Source: JBCBSK01 sp965250105 (GTDB lineage: Bacteria > Pseudomonadota > Alphaproteobacteria > Rhizobiales > Tepidamorphaceae). From it: 64,000 nt of DNA. This document shows, piece after piece, positions 47,746-56,833 of this stretch (positions are counted from its first letter, which is position 1; each line of letters begins with the position of its first letter). The DNA lies in assembly GCA_965250105.1 (NCBI GenBank), contig OZ252290.1, positions 1,364,001 to 1,428,000 on the forward strand, in the 5' to 3' direction. Both the position numbers and the translations under genes were made by a program. The notes under the pieces are model-generated. The model was not told where the DNA came from. It saw only the letters and a program-made list of their open reading frames with translations, and ran no database searches.

Positions 47746-48507
47746 TCAGACCAGCGCGATGGTCGAGATCTGGCGTCCATAGTCGGGTTCGCCGCGATGG
47801 GTGGTGCGGCGATAGCTGAAGAAACGGTCTTCGTCCTGATAGGTGCAGAGGCCGACATCGCGCACCGCGCCCGTGCCGGCGCGGCGCAAGCGATCGGCGA
47901 CATAGCCCGGCAGGTCGAAATAGGCATGGCCGTCGCGTTCCGACGGGGTGAGCCATGTCTCATTGGCGGCATCGTCCCGAACGAGCCGCTCGACGAATTC
48001 GGGTCCCACTTCATAGGCATGGCGGGAGATCGTCGGCCCGATGACGGCAGCGACGCGGTCGCGGCGCGCGCCCAGGCTTTCCATGGCATCGAGCGTCGCC
48101 TCGGCGATGCCGGTCATCGCCCCCTTCCAGCCGGCATGGGCGGCGCCGACGACGCCGGCGTCGGGATCGGCGAACAGGATCGGCGCGCAATCGGCGGTGA
48201 GGACGCCGATCGCCAGGCCGGGCATCGCGGTGACCACCGCATCGGCGTCGGGCGGGGTGGCCTCGAAGGGGGCGTCGATGGCGACGGCGGTCGCGCTATG
48301 CACCTGGTAGAGCGTGACGAGGCGGCCGCGATCGATGCCGAGCCGGTCGGCCACCGCATGCCGGTTCATCACGACCCGGTCGCGGACATCGTCGGAGCCG
48401 AGGCCGCAATTGAGGCTGCGATAGAGCCCCTCGGAATGCCCGCCGGTGCGGGTGAAGAAGCCGTGCCGGAGGCCGACATGCGTTTCGAATGTGGGATCGA
48501 CGATCAC
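47746..48507 (-). CDS. pgeF: Peptidoglycan editing factor PgeF (DUF152, laccase-domain)
   Basis: A 253-residue cytoplasmic Zn-dependent hydrolase that removes wrongly incorporated residues from UDP-MurNAc peptides. The conserved metal and catalytic segments QVHSATA, TADCAPILF, HAGWKGA and CTYQDEDRFFSYRR are present. A GTG start overlaps the midA stop (GTGA at 48507-48504). It is part of the lgt-midA-pgeF unit. Confidence 0.92.
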   Translation of the reverse strand: MIVDPTFETHVGLRHGFFTRTGGHSEGLYRSLNCGLGSDDVRDRVVMNRHAVADRLGIDRGRLVTLYQVHSATAVAIDAPFEATPPDADAVVTAMPGLAIGVLTADCAPILFADPDAGVVGAAHAGWKGAMTGIAEATLDAMESLGARRDRVAAVIGPTISRHAYEVGPEFVERLVRDDAANETWLTPSERDGHAYFDLPGYVADRLRRAGTGAVRDVGLCTYQDEDRFFSYRRTTHRGEPDYGRQISTIALV

Positions 48508-49619
48508 GGCATGCGTCCTCCCGAAGCGGCGGATGGGAAAGGCGGCGGGACGGCGAGGCCCGGCGACCGAAGCGCCATGACCTTGAACAGCGCGCCCATC
48601 TGATCCGGCGAGATCAGCCGGGCGAGATCGGTTTCGATGGCGGCGCGGTGCGCGGGCTGGGCATCCGCGATCAGCCGGTCGGCGCGTAGCGAGATGCCGA
48701 GCTGGGTCAGAAAGGCGGCCTGGGTCAAGGGACCGTGCGCCAGCGCGCCGGCGTCCTCGGCCGCGGCGCGCAGCGCGCCGAAACAGACATGGCTCGTCAA
48801 ATCGGACATCCCCGGCTGATCCAGCGGATCGACGAAGCCATGGCCCCGCATGGCCTGCAGCGTATCGCCGGCTGCCGGCGCGTCATAGCCGTAATCGACG
48901 ATCAGCGCGTAGCCCGGATGACGCGACAGCCGGCCGGCGATCAGGCGCGTCACCGCCTCGGCCGCGTCACCGATCTCCACAATGTCGCCGGGCGCGAGAG
49001 GGCCAACCGCCGGAAGCGGTTCGGCATGGGTGTTTGCGCGCCCCCTGCCACAGGTGGTGAAGATCAGCTCACCGGCCTCGGACAGGCCGACGCAGCGCTC
49101 GCGCAGGCCCTGCTCGGTATGGACGAGTTGACGGATCGGCAGGGCATCGAGGAACTCGTTGGCGACGAGCAGCATCGGCCCCTCGTCGAGATCGTCGAGC
49201 CGGTCGATCCAGGTCTTGCGGCCCGGCCAGTCGGCCAGCGCCTGCTGCTGGGCCTTGCGCAGCGTCGGACTCGTCTCGACGAGCACCACTTCGACGGCCG
49301 CCAGCGTTTCGGGCCGCAGCGTGAAGACGCGCAGGATATCGGCCATCAGCGTGCCGCGCCCGGGGCCCAGCTCGACGAGCCGGGTGCCGGACGGACCGCC
49401 GAGGCCTAAGAACATGGTCATCAGCCAGGCGCCGATGATCTCGCCGAACATCTGGCTGATCTCGGGCGCCGTCGTGAAATCGCCGGCCGCGCCGATTGGC
49501 GCGCGGGTCGTGTAATAGCCGTGTTCGGGATCGGTCAGGCAGATCCGCATATAGCGGTCCACGGGCATCGGTCCGTCGGCCGCGATCGCGCGCCTGAGCC
49601 GTTCTTCGAGGGGCGTCAT
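48504..49619 (-). CDS. Class I SAM-dependent methyltransferase, MidA/NDUFAF7 family
   Basis: A 371-residue protein arginine methyltransferase-like enzyme; the mitochondrial homologue modifies a complex I subunit. Motifs are LTDPEHGYYTTRAPIGAAGDFTTAPEISQMFGE near the N-terminus, the SAM site VELGPGRGTLMADIL, ANEFLDALPIRQ and LIVDYGY. The ATG at 49619 overlaps the lgt stop (ATGA). The same frame stays open to 50963 across lgt, but that part is an antisense/out-of-frame artefact. Confidence 0.9.
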   Translation of the reverse strand: MTPLEERLRRAIAADGPMPVDRYMRICLTDPEHGYYTTRAPIGAAGDFTTAPEISQMFGEIIGAWLMTMFLGLGGPSGTRLVELGPGRGTLMADILRVFTLRPETLAAVEVVLVETSPTLRKAQQQALADWPGRKTWIDRLDDLDEGPMLLVANEFLDALPIRQLVHTEQGLRERCVGLSEAGELIFTTCGRGRANTHAEPLPAVGPLAPGDIVEIGDAAEAVTRLIAGRLSRHPGYALIVDYGYDAPAAGDTLQAMRGHGFVDPLDQPGMSDLTSHVCFGALRAAAEDAGALAHGPLTQAAFLTQLGISLRADRLIADAQPAHRAAIETDLARLISPDQMGALFKVMALRSPGLAVPPPFPSAASGGRMP

Positions 49620-50476
49620 GCGGGATCGCTCGACACGGGCCGGTCGTCGGACGCCGGGATGACGGCCGGGCGGCGCAGCGCGCGTACGATGAGATAGACG
49701 CCGATGACGATCATCGGGAAGGACAGCAGCATGCCCATGGTCAGCCCGCCGGCGAGAAAGCCGATCTGCGGGTCGGGCTCGCGGAACAGTTCGACGAAGC
49801 TGCGCGCCGCGCCATAGCCGGCGAGAAAGACGCCGGTCACGAAACCCGGCCTTGTCAGCGCGCCATAGCCGATCAGGATGCGCAGGATCACGAACAGAAG
49901 CGCGCCTTCGAGGACGGCTTCGTAAAGCTGGCTCGGATGGCGCGGATCGGGACCGGCATGCGGGAAATAGACTCCCCAGGGCACGGCGGTGACGCGGCCA
50001 TAGAGTTCGGCATTGATGAAATTGGCGATGCGCCCGAAGAACAGGCCGATCGGCGCGGCGGCCGCCAGGAGATCGCCCAGGACGAGCGCCGGGATGGCGC
50101 GCTGACGGGCGAACAGAAGGGCGGCCACGACGACGCCGGCGAGCCCGCCGTGAAACGCCATGCCGCCCTGCCACAGCATCGGGATCTGCAGCGGATTGGC
50201 GAGATAGTAGTCGAGATTGTAGAACAGCACGAAGCCGAGCCGCCCGCCGATGATGACGCCAAGCGTAACCCAGACGAGGAAATCGTCGAGCGCGTTGCGG
50301 TCGACCGGCGGCGTGCCGCCGCCATAGTTCAGCGCATTGCCGGCAAGCCGCATGCAATACCACCAGCCGAGCAGCAGCCCCGCGATATAGGCCAGCGCAT
50401 ACCAGCGCAGTTCGAACGGGCCGATATCGATCAGAACCGGGTCGATGAGCGGGAACTGAATGGCATAAAGCGGCAT
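49616..50476 (-). CDS. lgt: Prolipoprotein diacylglyceryl transferase
   Basis: A 286-residue inner-membrane enzyme transferring diacylglycerol to the lipobox Cys of prolipoproteins. It has seven membrane segments, with IIGGRLGFVLFYN, GGMAFHGGLAG and the signature GRIANFINAELYGR. It is the first gene of the minus-strand unit lgt-midA-pgeF and diverges from ubiK. Confidence 0.96.
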   Translation of the reverse strand: MPLYAIQFPLIDPVLIDIGPFELRWYALAYIAGLLLGWWYCMRLAGNALNYGGGTPPVDRNALDDFLVWVTLGVIIGGRLGFVLFYNLDYYLANPLQIPMLWQGGMAFHGGLAGVVVAALLFARQRAIPALVLGDLLAAAAPIGLFFGRIANFINAELYGRVTAVPWGVYFPHAGPDPRHPSQLYEAVLEGALLFVILRILIGYGALTRPGFVTGVFLAGYGAARSFVELFREPDPQIGFLAGGLTMGMLLSFPMIVIGVYLIVRALRRPAVIPASDDRPVSSDPA

Positions 50477-50672
50477 GGGCGCGAACCGGGATTGGGGGAT
50501 GGCGGTAGATCACCGCGCGGCCATGGCCTGTCAAGCGGCGATCCGGTGACCATTTCATGGCCGCGCCGTCCCGGTCGCGCGTTCTTGAGCGACCGCCTTG
50601 TCGATCACGCCGTCTTGAAAGGCCGGGCGGCGCGGGCCATGTTGCGGAGCAAGATAGCAGGAGGCGCCTGTC

Positions 50673-50897
50673 ATGACCCAGACTTCGAACCGCGTGCTCG
50701 ACGATCTCGCCAAGCTGATGACCGATGCCGCCGGCGTCGCCCGCAGCGTGCGCGACGAGGCCGAAGTGGTGTTCCGCTCGCAGGCCGAGCGCATCCTGCA
50801 GGACCTCGACGTGGTGCATCGCGAGGATTTCGAAGCGCTCAAGGAGCGCGTCGACATGCTCGAAGCGCGGCTCGCGGCCCTCGAAGACAAGAAGTGA
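50673..50897 (+). CDS. ubiK: Ubiquinone biosynthesis accessory factor UbiK (BMFP family)
   Basis: A 74-residue helical protein with a C-terminal coiled coil (about 48-72, REDFEALKERVDMLEARLAALE). UbiK trimerises and supports the UbiJ-type lipid carrier in aerobic ubiquinone synthesis. CAGGAGGCG precedes the ATG. Divergent pairing with lgt is common in Rhizobiales. Confidence 0.9.
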   Translation: MTQTSNRVLDDLAKLMTDAAGVARSVRDEAEVVFRSQAERILQDLDVVHREDFEALKERVDMLEARLAALEDKK

Positions 50898-50969
50898 CGA
50901 GCGCGGCCTGATCGCCCCGGGGCCGCGGCGTGACAGCCTGTCGCGGCGCGCTCCGCGCGTCATGAAAGC

Positions 50970-50985
50970 TTAATCAACGGTTAAC
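50970..50985 (+). promoter_or_regulatory. CtrA-type binding box
   Basis: TTAA (50970-50973), seven bases, TTAA (50981-50984) and C match the full CtrA consensus TTAA-N7-TTAAC of alphaproteobacteria. The site lies in the 409-bp gap between ubiK and the YbjN-domain gene and probably controls the latter in the cell cycle. The rest of the gap shows no gene. Confidence 0.6.
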
Positions 50986-51306
50986 GGGTCGTTTACGTTT
51001 TCCCTACACTGTGTGGTGAACGACACATCGGGCGCGATATATTGGTGCCATGTCGAGATTCGGGCCGCCCCCTTTGCCAGCGCTCAGTCCTGGCGCATAC
51101 TCTGCCTGCCACGATCGCAGGCTGGCCTTTTCCGTTACGCCATGTCATGACGTCCGGCCCCCGCGGCCGGCGTTTTCGTTTCCCGGCCGGGGTTTTGATG
51201 TCCGGCGGGATCGTTTCCCCGGAGCGTCGTCTCCCGGGAAGCCGTTATGGGACGGCCCTGTCGTGCCGCCCGCTCCCGAAGCTTCCGTCATTTGCGAGGT
51301 GCTGCC

Positions 51307-51807
51307 ATGTCGCTTGTTGAATTCGACTATGACCGCGAACCCAATCCGGTGGACACGGTGGAGCAACTCGCCTCCTTCAACGACTGGTGCTTCGACCGCA
51401 GCGGCGATCACGAGATCACTATCAGCGTCGACGGCCAGTGGACGACCTATCATGTCTCCTTCACCTGGCTCGACGAATTGGAGGCGCTGCATGTCGGCTG
51501 CGCCTTCGACCTGAAGATCCCCGAGACCCGGCGGCGCGACGTCGTCGATCTCATCGCCCAGATCAACGAGCAGCTGTGGATCGGCCATCTCGACCTGTGG
51601 GCCAAGGAAGGCGTGGTGATCTTCCGCCACGGCCTGCCACTGGCCGGCGGCGCCGAGGTCACCGAAACCCAGTGTCACGCCCTGCTCGAAGCCGCGATCG
51701 AGGCGTGCGAACGCCATTTCCAGGCCTTTCAATTCGTCGTCTGGGCCGGCAAGTCGCCGCGCGAGGCGCTCGACAGCGCGCTTCTGGAAACCGCCGGCAC
51801 CGCATGA
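51307..51807 (+). CDS. YbjN domain-containing protein
   Basis: A 166-residue cytoplasmic protein of the YbjN family (type III secretion chaperone-like fold), with LDELEALHVGCAFDLKIP and a conserved C-terminal helix CHALLEAAIEACERHFQAFQFVVWAGKSP. Function is poorly known; in Rhizobiales it is regularly placed before proC. The ATG at 51307 has GAGGTG upstream; the frame to 51247 adds a basic non-family stretch. It overlaps proC by four bases. Confidence 0.88.
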   Translation: MSLVEFDYDREPNPVDTVEQLASFNDWCFDRSGDHEITISVDGQWTTYHVSFTWLDELEALHVGCAFDLKIPETRRRDVVDLIAQINEQLWIGHLDLWAKEGVVIFRHGLPLAGGAEVTETQCHALLEAAIEACERHFQAFQFVVWAGKSPREALDSALLETAGTA

Positions 51808-52625
51808 CGCTCGCAACGGTCGGCTCCGTCCTGCTGCTCGGCTGCGGCAAGATGGGCGGGGCGATGCTGGACGGCTGGCTGGCCGGCGGCCTGCCGGCCG
51901 GGAGGGTGACCGTGGCCGATCCCGGCCCGCCCGACGAGATCGCCGATCTCATCGGACGCCACGAACTCCATCACGTCACCGATGCCGGAGTGGCGGCACC
52001 GGCCGATATCGTGATCGCCGCCGTCAAGCCGCAGATGATGGATCAGGCGCTGCCGTCGGCGGCGCGGGCCATCGCGCCGGGCGGCATGGTGCTCTCGGTG
52101 GCGGCCGGCAAGAGCGTCGCCGACCTCGCCCGCCATCTGCCGGCCGGGACCCCGGTCATCCGCGCCATGCCGAACACGCCGGCGGCCGTTGGCAAGGGCA
52201 TCACGGCCTGTTTCGCTGGCCCCGGCATCACCGCACGACACAAGGCGGACGCGACCGATCTGCTCGACGCGGTCGGCGAGGTGGTGTGGGTCGCCGACGA
52301 AACGCTGATGGATGCCGTCACGGCGGTGTCGGGCAGCGGACCGGCCTATGTGTTTCTGCTCGCCGAAACCCTGGCGGCGGCAGGCCGGCAGGCCGGGCTG
52401 CCCTCCGATATCGCCGACCGGCTTGCCCGGGCCACCGTGATCGGCGCCGGCGCGCTGCTCGACGGATCCGATCTCGATGCCGCCCAATTGCGCCGCAACG
52501 TCACCTCGCCCAACGGCACGACGGCGGCCGCGCTCGACGTGCTGATGGCGGATGACGGACTGGAGCCGCTTCTCAAGCGCGCGGTGGCCGCCGCCAAGCG
52601 CCGCTCCGAGGAGTTGTCGGGCTGA
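51804..52625 (+). CDS. proC: Pyrroline-5-carboxylate reductase
   Basis: A 273-residue cytoplasmic enzyme making L-proline from pyrroline-5-carboxylate with NAD(P)H. The Rossmann motif LLGCGKMGGAMLDGW is at the N-terminus, the family motif AMPNTPAAVGKG is central, and the P5CR signature SGSGPAYVFLLAE ... LRRNVTSPNGTTAAALDVL lies in the C-terminal half. The ATG overlaps the YbjN stop (ATGA). The frame opens upstream inside the YbjN gene. Confidence 0.95.
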   Translation: MTLATVGSVLLLGCGKMGGAMLDGWLAGGLPAGRVTVADPGPPDEIADLIGRHELHHVTDAGVAAPADIVIAAVKPQMMDQALPSAARAIAPGGMVLSVAAGKSVADLARHLPAGTPVIRAMPNTPAAVGKGITACFAGPGITARHKADATDLLDAVGEVVWVADETLMDAVTAVSGSGPAYVFLLAETLAAAGRQAGLPSDIADRLARATVIGAGALLDGSDLDAAQLRRNVTSPNGTTAAALDVLMADDGLEPLLKRAVAAAKRRSEELSG

Positions 52626-52785
52626 TCGAGCCCGGCGCGTTCGTCGAGGAGAGACGTCGAGCGGGCGGAACAGTCTCAAGGCATGGCCCGAAACCGCCTG
52701 CGACACCGCCGCGCTTTGCGTCAGTGGCCGCTTCGCCCTATCCTCGCCGGCGACCGCCTGATCACCGAGCGACGGGAACTGCCGC

Positions 52786-53502
52786 ATGACCGCGACCGAA
52801 CCGACACACCGCGACCGGATCATCGACGCCGCCTTGGCGCTGGCCGCCGACATGCCCTGGGGTGAGGTGCGCATCAGCGAGATCGCCGCCCGGGCCGAAC
52901 TGTCGCTGGCCGAGGTGCGGGCCGAATTCTCCGGCCGCACTGGCATCCTGCTGGCCTTCGGCCGGCGCGTCGATCTCGCCGTGCTCGACCGGATCGATCC
53001 GGAAATGCGCGACGAGCCGCCGCATGACCGGCTGCTCGACATCATGGTGTCGCGTTTCGAGGCGCTGCAGCCCTACCGGCTGGCGCTGAAGTCGATCCTC
53101 GACGATCTGCCGCGCGATCCCCGGTCGCTGTCGATGTGGAACGGCGAGGCCATCCGCTCGATGAAATGGATGCTGGAAGCCGCCGGCATCGACACCTCGG
53201 GCACGATGGGGGGCTTGCGCGCGCAAGGCCTCGTCTTCGCCTATCTCGGCGCCATGCGCGTCTTCCTCGAGGACGACGATCCCGGCATGGCGCGCACCAT
53301 GGCCAATCTCGACCGCAGGCTGCGGCGCGGCGCGCGCCAACTCAAACGCGCCGACCGGGCCTTGCGCGCCGGCGCGGCCTTCCGCGAGGCCCTGTCGTCG
53401 CGCCGCCGGCGCCGGCGCGACCGCCATGACGATGGCTGGGACGACGACATGCGCGACGACCGCTTCGGCGATAGCGGACCCGCCGCGGAAGGCGCGTTGT
53501 AA
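52786..53502 (+). CDS. TetR-like transcriptional regulator
   Basis: A 238-residue protein with an N-terminal TetR helix-turn-helix (about 8-55, RIIDAALALAADMPWGEVRISEIAARAELSLAEVRAEF) and an all-helical C-terminal domain resembling the COQ9-like branch. The tail (about 195-238) is unusual: a run of Arg (RRRRRRRD) followed by an acidic DDGWDDDMRDDRF stretch. The ligand and targets are unknown. It lies between proC and csaA in the same direction. Confidence 0.82.
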   Translation: MTATEPTHRDRIIDAALALAADMPWGEVRISEIAARAELSLAEVRAEFSGRTGILLAFGRRVDLAVLDRIDPEMRDEPPHDRLLDIMVSRFEALQPYRLALKSILDDLPRDPRSLSMWNGEAIRSMKWMLEAAGIDTSGTMGGLRAQGLVFAYLGAMRVFLEDDDPGMARTMANLDRRLRRGARQLKRADRALRAGAAFREALSSRRRRRRDRHDDGWDDDMRDDRFGDSGPAAEGAL

Positions 53503-53559
53503 CCGGTTCTCTTGCGGCATTGGGGCGCAAGTGCTAGCGGCGGAACAAAGGAGACCGCC

Positions 53560-53922
53560 ATGAGCACCCCGACGCGCGCGCCGTCCCCGGCAATCACCAT
53601 CGACGATTTCCTCAAGGTCGACATCCGGGTCGGCACGATCGTCGAGGCGGAGCCCTATCCGGAAGCCCGCAAGCCAGCCTACAAGCTCCGCATCGATTTC
53701 GGCCCCGATATCGGCATCAAGAAGACCTCGGCCCAGATCACCGCGAACTATGCGCTCGACGACCTTGTCGGCCGGCAGGTCATGGCCGTCGTCAACTTCC
53801 CGCCGCGCCAGATCGGCAAGTTCATGTCCGAAGTGCTGACGCTCGGCTTTCCCGATGACACGGGCGAGGTCGTGCTGGCCGCGGTCGACCGTCCGGTGGC
53901 GAATGGCGGACGGCTCTACTGA
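53560..53922 (+). CDS. csaA: tRNA-binding protein CsaA
   Basis: A 120-residue OB-fold protein of the CsaA/Trbp111 type (FLKVDIRVGTIVEAEPYPEARKPAYKL, IGKFMSEVLTLGF), proposed to bind tRNA and act as an export-related chaperone. AAAGGAGACC precedes the ATG at 53560; the frame to 53512 adds non-family residues. It converges with the sensor kinase gene. Confidence 0.93.
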   Translation: MSTPTRAPSPAITIDDFLKVDIRVGTIVEAEPYPEARKPAYKLRIDFGPDIGIKKTSAQITANYALDDLVGRQVMAVVNFPPRQIGKFMSEVLTLGFPDDTGEVVLAAVDRPVANGGRLY

Positions 53923-53968
53923 GCCTGGCCTACCGCGCTTTAACCCGTTGCGCATCGACCGCCGCAGG

Positions 53969-55480
53969 TCACGCCGGCACGCGCACCGTCGCGCGCAGGC
54001 CGCCCAAGGGGCTGTCGCCGAGTTCGATATCCCCGCCATGGCTGCGCGCGATGTCGCGGGCGATGGCGAGCCCGAGCCCCGTGCCGCCGCGTTCGGCGTC
54101 CTGGTTGCGCGCTTCGTCGAGCCGGTGAAACGGCCGGAACACCGCCTCGCGATCGGCTTCGGCGATGCCGGGGCCGTCATCGTCGACATGGATCGTCAGC
54201 CAGTTGCGGTTGTGGCGTCCGGTCAGGCGGATCTCGTCGCCATAGCGGCAGGCATTGGAGACAAGATTCTGCAGGCAGCGCTTGAAGGCGTTGGGCCGGA
54301 CGATGGCCATGGGATCGCCGGAAAAGCGCGTTTCGGTCCGGTCACCGAGGCGTTCGGCGTCGCGTTTCAGCGCGTCGAGCATCTGCGCCATGTCGGTCGA
54401 CGCCGTCTGTTCACCGGTATCGCCCCTGGCAAAGGACAGATAGTCCTCCAGCATGTGGCGCATCTCATCGATATCGGCCTGCATGTCGCGGGCCGTATCC
54501 GGGTCGTCGACCATCGCCGCCTGAAGCTGCAGCCGGGTCAAAACGGTGCGTAGATCGTGGCTGACGCCCGCCAGCATGGTGGTGCGCTGCTCGATCTGGC
54601 GCTCGATGCGGTCGCGCATTTCGAGAAAGGCGCCAGCGGCGCGGCGCACTTCGCGGGCGCCGGCGGGCTTGAAGTCCTCCGGCACGGGCCGCCCCTTGCC
54701 GAAGGATTCGGCCGCGTCCGCCAGGCGCTGGATCGGCTTGATCTGGTTACGCATGAAGATCACCGCGACCAGGAGCAGAACGAAGGACGTGCCCAGCATC
54801 CAGAGCAGGAAGATATGCGAGTTCGACGCATAGGTCTGGCTGCGCGGGGCGAAGACGCGCAACACCGCATCGTCGAGCCGGATGCGGATCTCCACCAGGT
54901 TGGAGCGCCCCACCGTGTCGATCCAGAACGGACGGCCGATCTGGGTCGAGATCTCCCGGCTGAGCGCCTGGTCGAGCAGGCCGAAGAACGGCTTCGGCCC
55001 GGCTGGCGGCAGCGCGTCGGCGGGCAGGAAGGCGATGTTGAGATCAAGCGCCTCGGCCGCGATCCGGGTCAGTTGCGTCCGGTCGGGGTCCTGCGGATAG
55101 CTCTCATAGACGTCGATCACCACGCTGATCGACCGCGTCGTCGCCGCCGACAACCGCTGGGTCACCGTTTCCCAATGCCGCTCCATGAACACAAACGCGA
55201 TGACCGATTGCAGGATGACCATCGGCATGACGATGATGATCAGCGAGCGGCCATAGAGGCTCTTCGGCATGCTGTCGGACAGCCAGTCGAGCACCTGCTT
55301 GATGCCCGGCCGGCTCTTCACATAGCGCAGGCCCTTGCGGAAGCGGTGGCGGGCGAAGCGCAGCACCCGCAACGCGGTGTCGACGCGCAGCGCGGCCGCG
55401 GCGCGGCGCAGCCAGCCTTTCCACCGCGCGCCCGTCCCGGCTTCGGGCGGAAGGCCGGCGGTCTGGTCAGGGGTCGACAT
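53969..55480 (-). CDS. EnvZ-like sensor histidine kinase
   Basis: A 503-residue membrane kinase. An unusual Arg-rich cytoplasmic extension (about 18-75) precedes TM1 (about 79-99). A periplasmic domain (about 100-225), TM2 (about 228-250) and HAMP follow. The H-box is AGVSHDLRTVLTRLQLQ, and the ATPase has N-box LVSNACRYGD, DDDGPGI and GTGLGLAIARDI. The start overlaps the response regulator end by 14 bases. It probably phosphorylates the upstream-encoded PetR/OmpR-type regulator. Confidence 0.9.
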   Translation of the reverse strand: MSTPDQTAGLPPEAGTGARWKGWLRRAAAALRVDTALRVLRFARHRFRKGLRYVKSRPGIKQVLDWLSDSMPKSLYGRSLIIIVMPMVILQSVIAFVFMERHWETVTQRLSAATTRSISVVIDVYESYPQDPDRTQLTRIAAEALDLNIAFLPADALPPAGPKPFFGLLDQALSREISTQIGRPFWIDTVGRSNLVEIRIRLDDAVLRVFAPRSQTYASNSHIFLLWMLGTSFVLLLVAVIFMRNQIKPIQRLADAAESFGKGRPVPEDFKPAGAREVRRAAGAFLEMRDRIERQIEQRTTMLAGVSHDLRTVLTRLQLQAAMVDDPDTARDMQADIDEMRHMLEDYLSFARGDTGEQTASTDMAQMLDALKRDAERLGDRTETRFSGDPMAIVRPNAFKRCLQNLVSNACRYGDEIRLTGRHNRNWLTIHVDDDGPGIAEADREAVFRPFHRLDEARNQDAERGGTGLGLAIARDIARSHGGDIELGDSPLGGLRATVRVPA

Positions 55481-56201
55481 TGAGCCGGTAGCCGAGGCCG
55501 CGCACGGTCTGCACGATGCGCGGGTTCTGCGGATCATCCTCGAGCTTGCGCCGCAGCCGGTTGATCTGAACGTCGACGGCCCGCTCGCTCGACTGGCCGT
55601 CCTGTCCGGTCAGGTCGAGCCGGCTGACGGTCTCGCCCGGCCTGGCGGCGAAGGCCATCAGCATGTCGCGCTCGCGGTCGGTGAGCCGCACAGGATCGCC
55701 GTCACGCGTCAGTTCGCCGCGCATCGGATCGAAGGCGAACAGGCCGAAGCGGACGATGCTGTCACTCGGCTCGGGCGGGGCGTTGCGCTTGAGGATGGCG
55801 GCGATGCGCAACAACAGTTCCCGCGGATCGAACGGCTTGGCGAGATAGTCGTCGGCGCCGCTCTCGAGCCCCTCGATCCGGTGTTCGAGATCAGCCCGCG
55901 CGGTCAGCATCAGGATCGGCACGTCGGAGCTTTCGCGCAATGACTGGGCGAAGCTCGTGCCACTTTCGCCCGGCATCATCACGTCGAGCACGATGAGGTC
56001 GAAATCGAGCCCGTTCAGCGCGTGCCGCGCGGTCGCCGCATCCTCCGCCGTCGTCACCCGATAGCCCTTGCCGCCGAGATATTTGCCCAGCAGATCGCGG
56101 ATCCGCCGGTCGTCGTCGACGACGAGAAGATGCGCCGCGTCGTCGCCGACCGGCACGGCGGCGCCGTCCGTCCCGGCGGCTACCGCGATATCGGCCGTCA
56201 T
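55467..56201 (-). CDS. OmpR-family response regulator (PetR-like)
   Basis: A 244-residue regulator with a receiver domain (about 24-140; acidic pocket DDD at 29-31, phospho-acceptor D73 in VLDVMMPG, Lys in LAKPFD) and a winged-helix output domain (about 150-240, RAVDVQINRLRRKLEDDP). Together with the MarR gene before it, it matches the petP-petR pair known from Rhodobacter. Its ATG overlaps the MarR stop (ATGA). Confidence 0.92.
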   Translation of the reverse strand: MTADIAVAAGTDGAAVPVGDDAAHLLVVDDDRRIRDLLGKYLGGKGYRVTTAEDAATARHALNGLDFDLIVLDVMMPGESGTSFAQSLRESSDVPILMLTARADLEHRIEGLESGADDYLAKPFDPRELLLRIAAILKRNAPPEPSDSIVRFGLFAFDPMRGELTRDGDPVRLTDRERDMLMAFAARPGETVSRLDLTGQDGQSSERAVDVQINRLRRKLEDDPQNPRIVQTVRGLGYRLNVDP

Positions 56202-56833
56202 GTCCTGTCTCCGTCGCTGTCTCCGCCGCCTTCTTTGTCGCCGCCATCGCCCGCCGCCGAGGGCGCCCGGCTCGGATCGATCCCCGTCCGGATCAGGTCG
56301 AGCACGGCCGCCTGTTCCACCGGCTCGATGACATGGCGCAGGACGGATTTCGCCGCCTCTTCATGCGCCGGGCCGGCATCGTTGAGCGCGCGCGTCAGCC
56401 GGCGTGTCTGGAGGCGCGCGAGATCGAGCGCCAGCGCCCGTCCCTTGTCGGTGACGAACAGGAGCCGCTGGCGCCGGTCGCTGCGACCTTCCCTCTGCAC
56501 TACGAAACCGTCATCGATGAGCGGCTTGAGGACGCGGGCCAGGCTCTGCTTGGTGATCTTCAGGATGTCCAGAAGCTGCGCCACCGAGAGCCCGGGATGG
56601 CGGCTGACGAAATGCAGAACCCTGTGATGCGCCCGGCCATAGCCGTAGCCGGCCAGGATCTGGTCGGCGTCGCCGATGAAGTCGCGATAGGCGAAGAACA
56701 ACAGCTCGATGAGATCGTAGCAGATATCGTCCGGCGCGGCCGTCGCCGGTTGCGGCGGCTTGCCCGATGCCGAGGGCGCATTCCTGCCATGCGCGACATC
56801 GGCGATCTGTTCGGCGAATTTTATGTCAGCCAT
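56198..56833 (-). CDS. MarR family transcriptional regulator (PetP-like)
   Basis: A 211-residue MarR protein with the winged helix at about 65-135 (LSVAQLLDILKITKQSLARVLKPLIDDGFVVQREGRSDRRQRLLFVT), flanked by a Pro/Ala-rich N-terminus and a Gly/Asp-rich tail. It is first in the PetP-PetR-kinase operon. A perfect palindrome covering its start codon suggests autoregulation. Confidence 0.9.
   Translation of the reverse strand: MADIKFAEQIADVAHGRNAPSASGKPPQPATAAPDDICYDLIELLFFAYRDFIGDADQILAGYGYGRAHHRVLHFVSRHPGLSVAQLLDILKITKQSLARVLKPLIDDGFVVQREGRSDRRQRLLFVTDKGRALALDLARLQTRRLTRALNDAGPAHEEAAKSVLRHVIEPVEQAAVLDLIRTGIDPSRAPSAAGDGGDKEGGGDSDGDRT

Noticed and set aside
49620..50963. N-terminal extension of the MidA frame across lgt
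   Set aside because: The frame is open by composition only. The lgt gene occupies this stretch in another frame, and the MidA family N-terminus begins at 49619 with an ATGA overlap.
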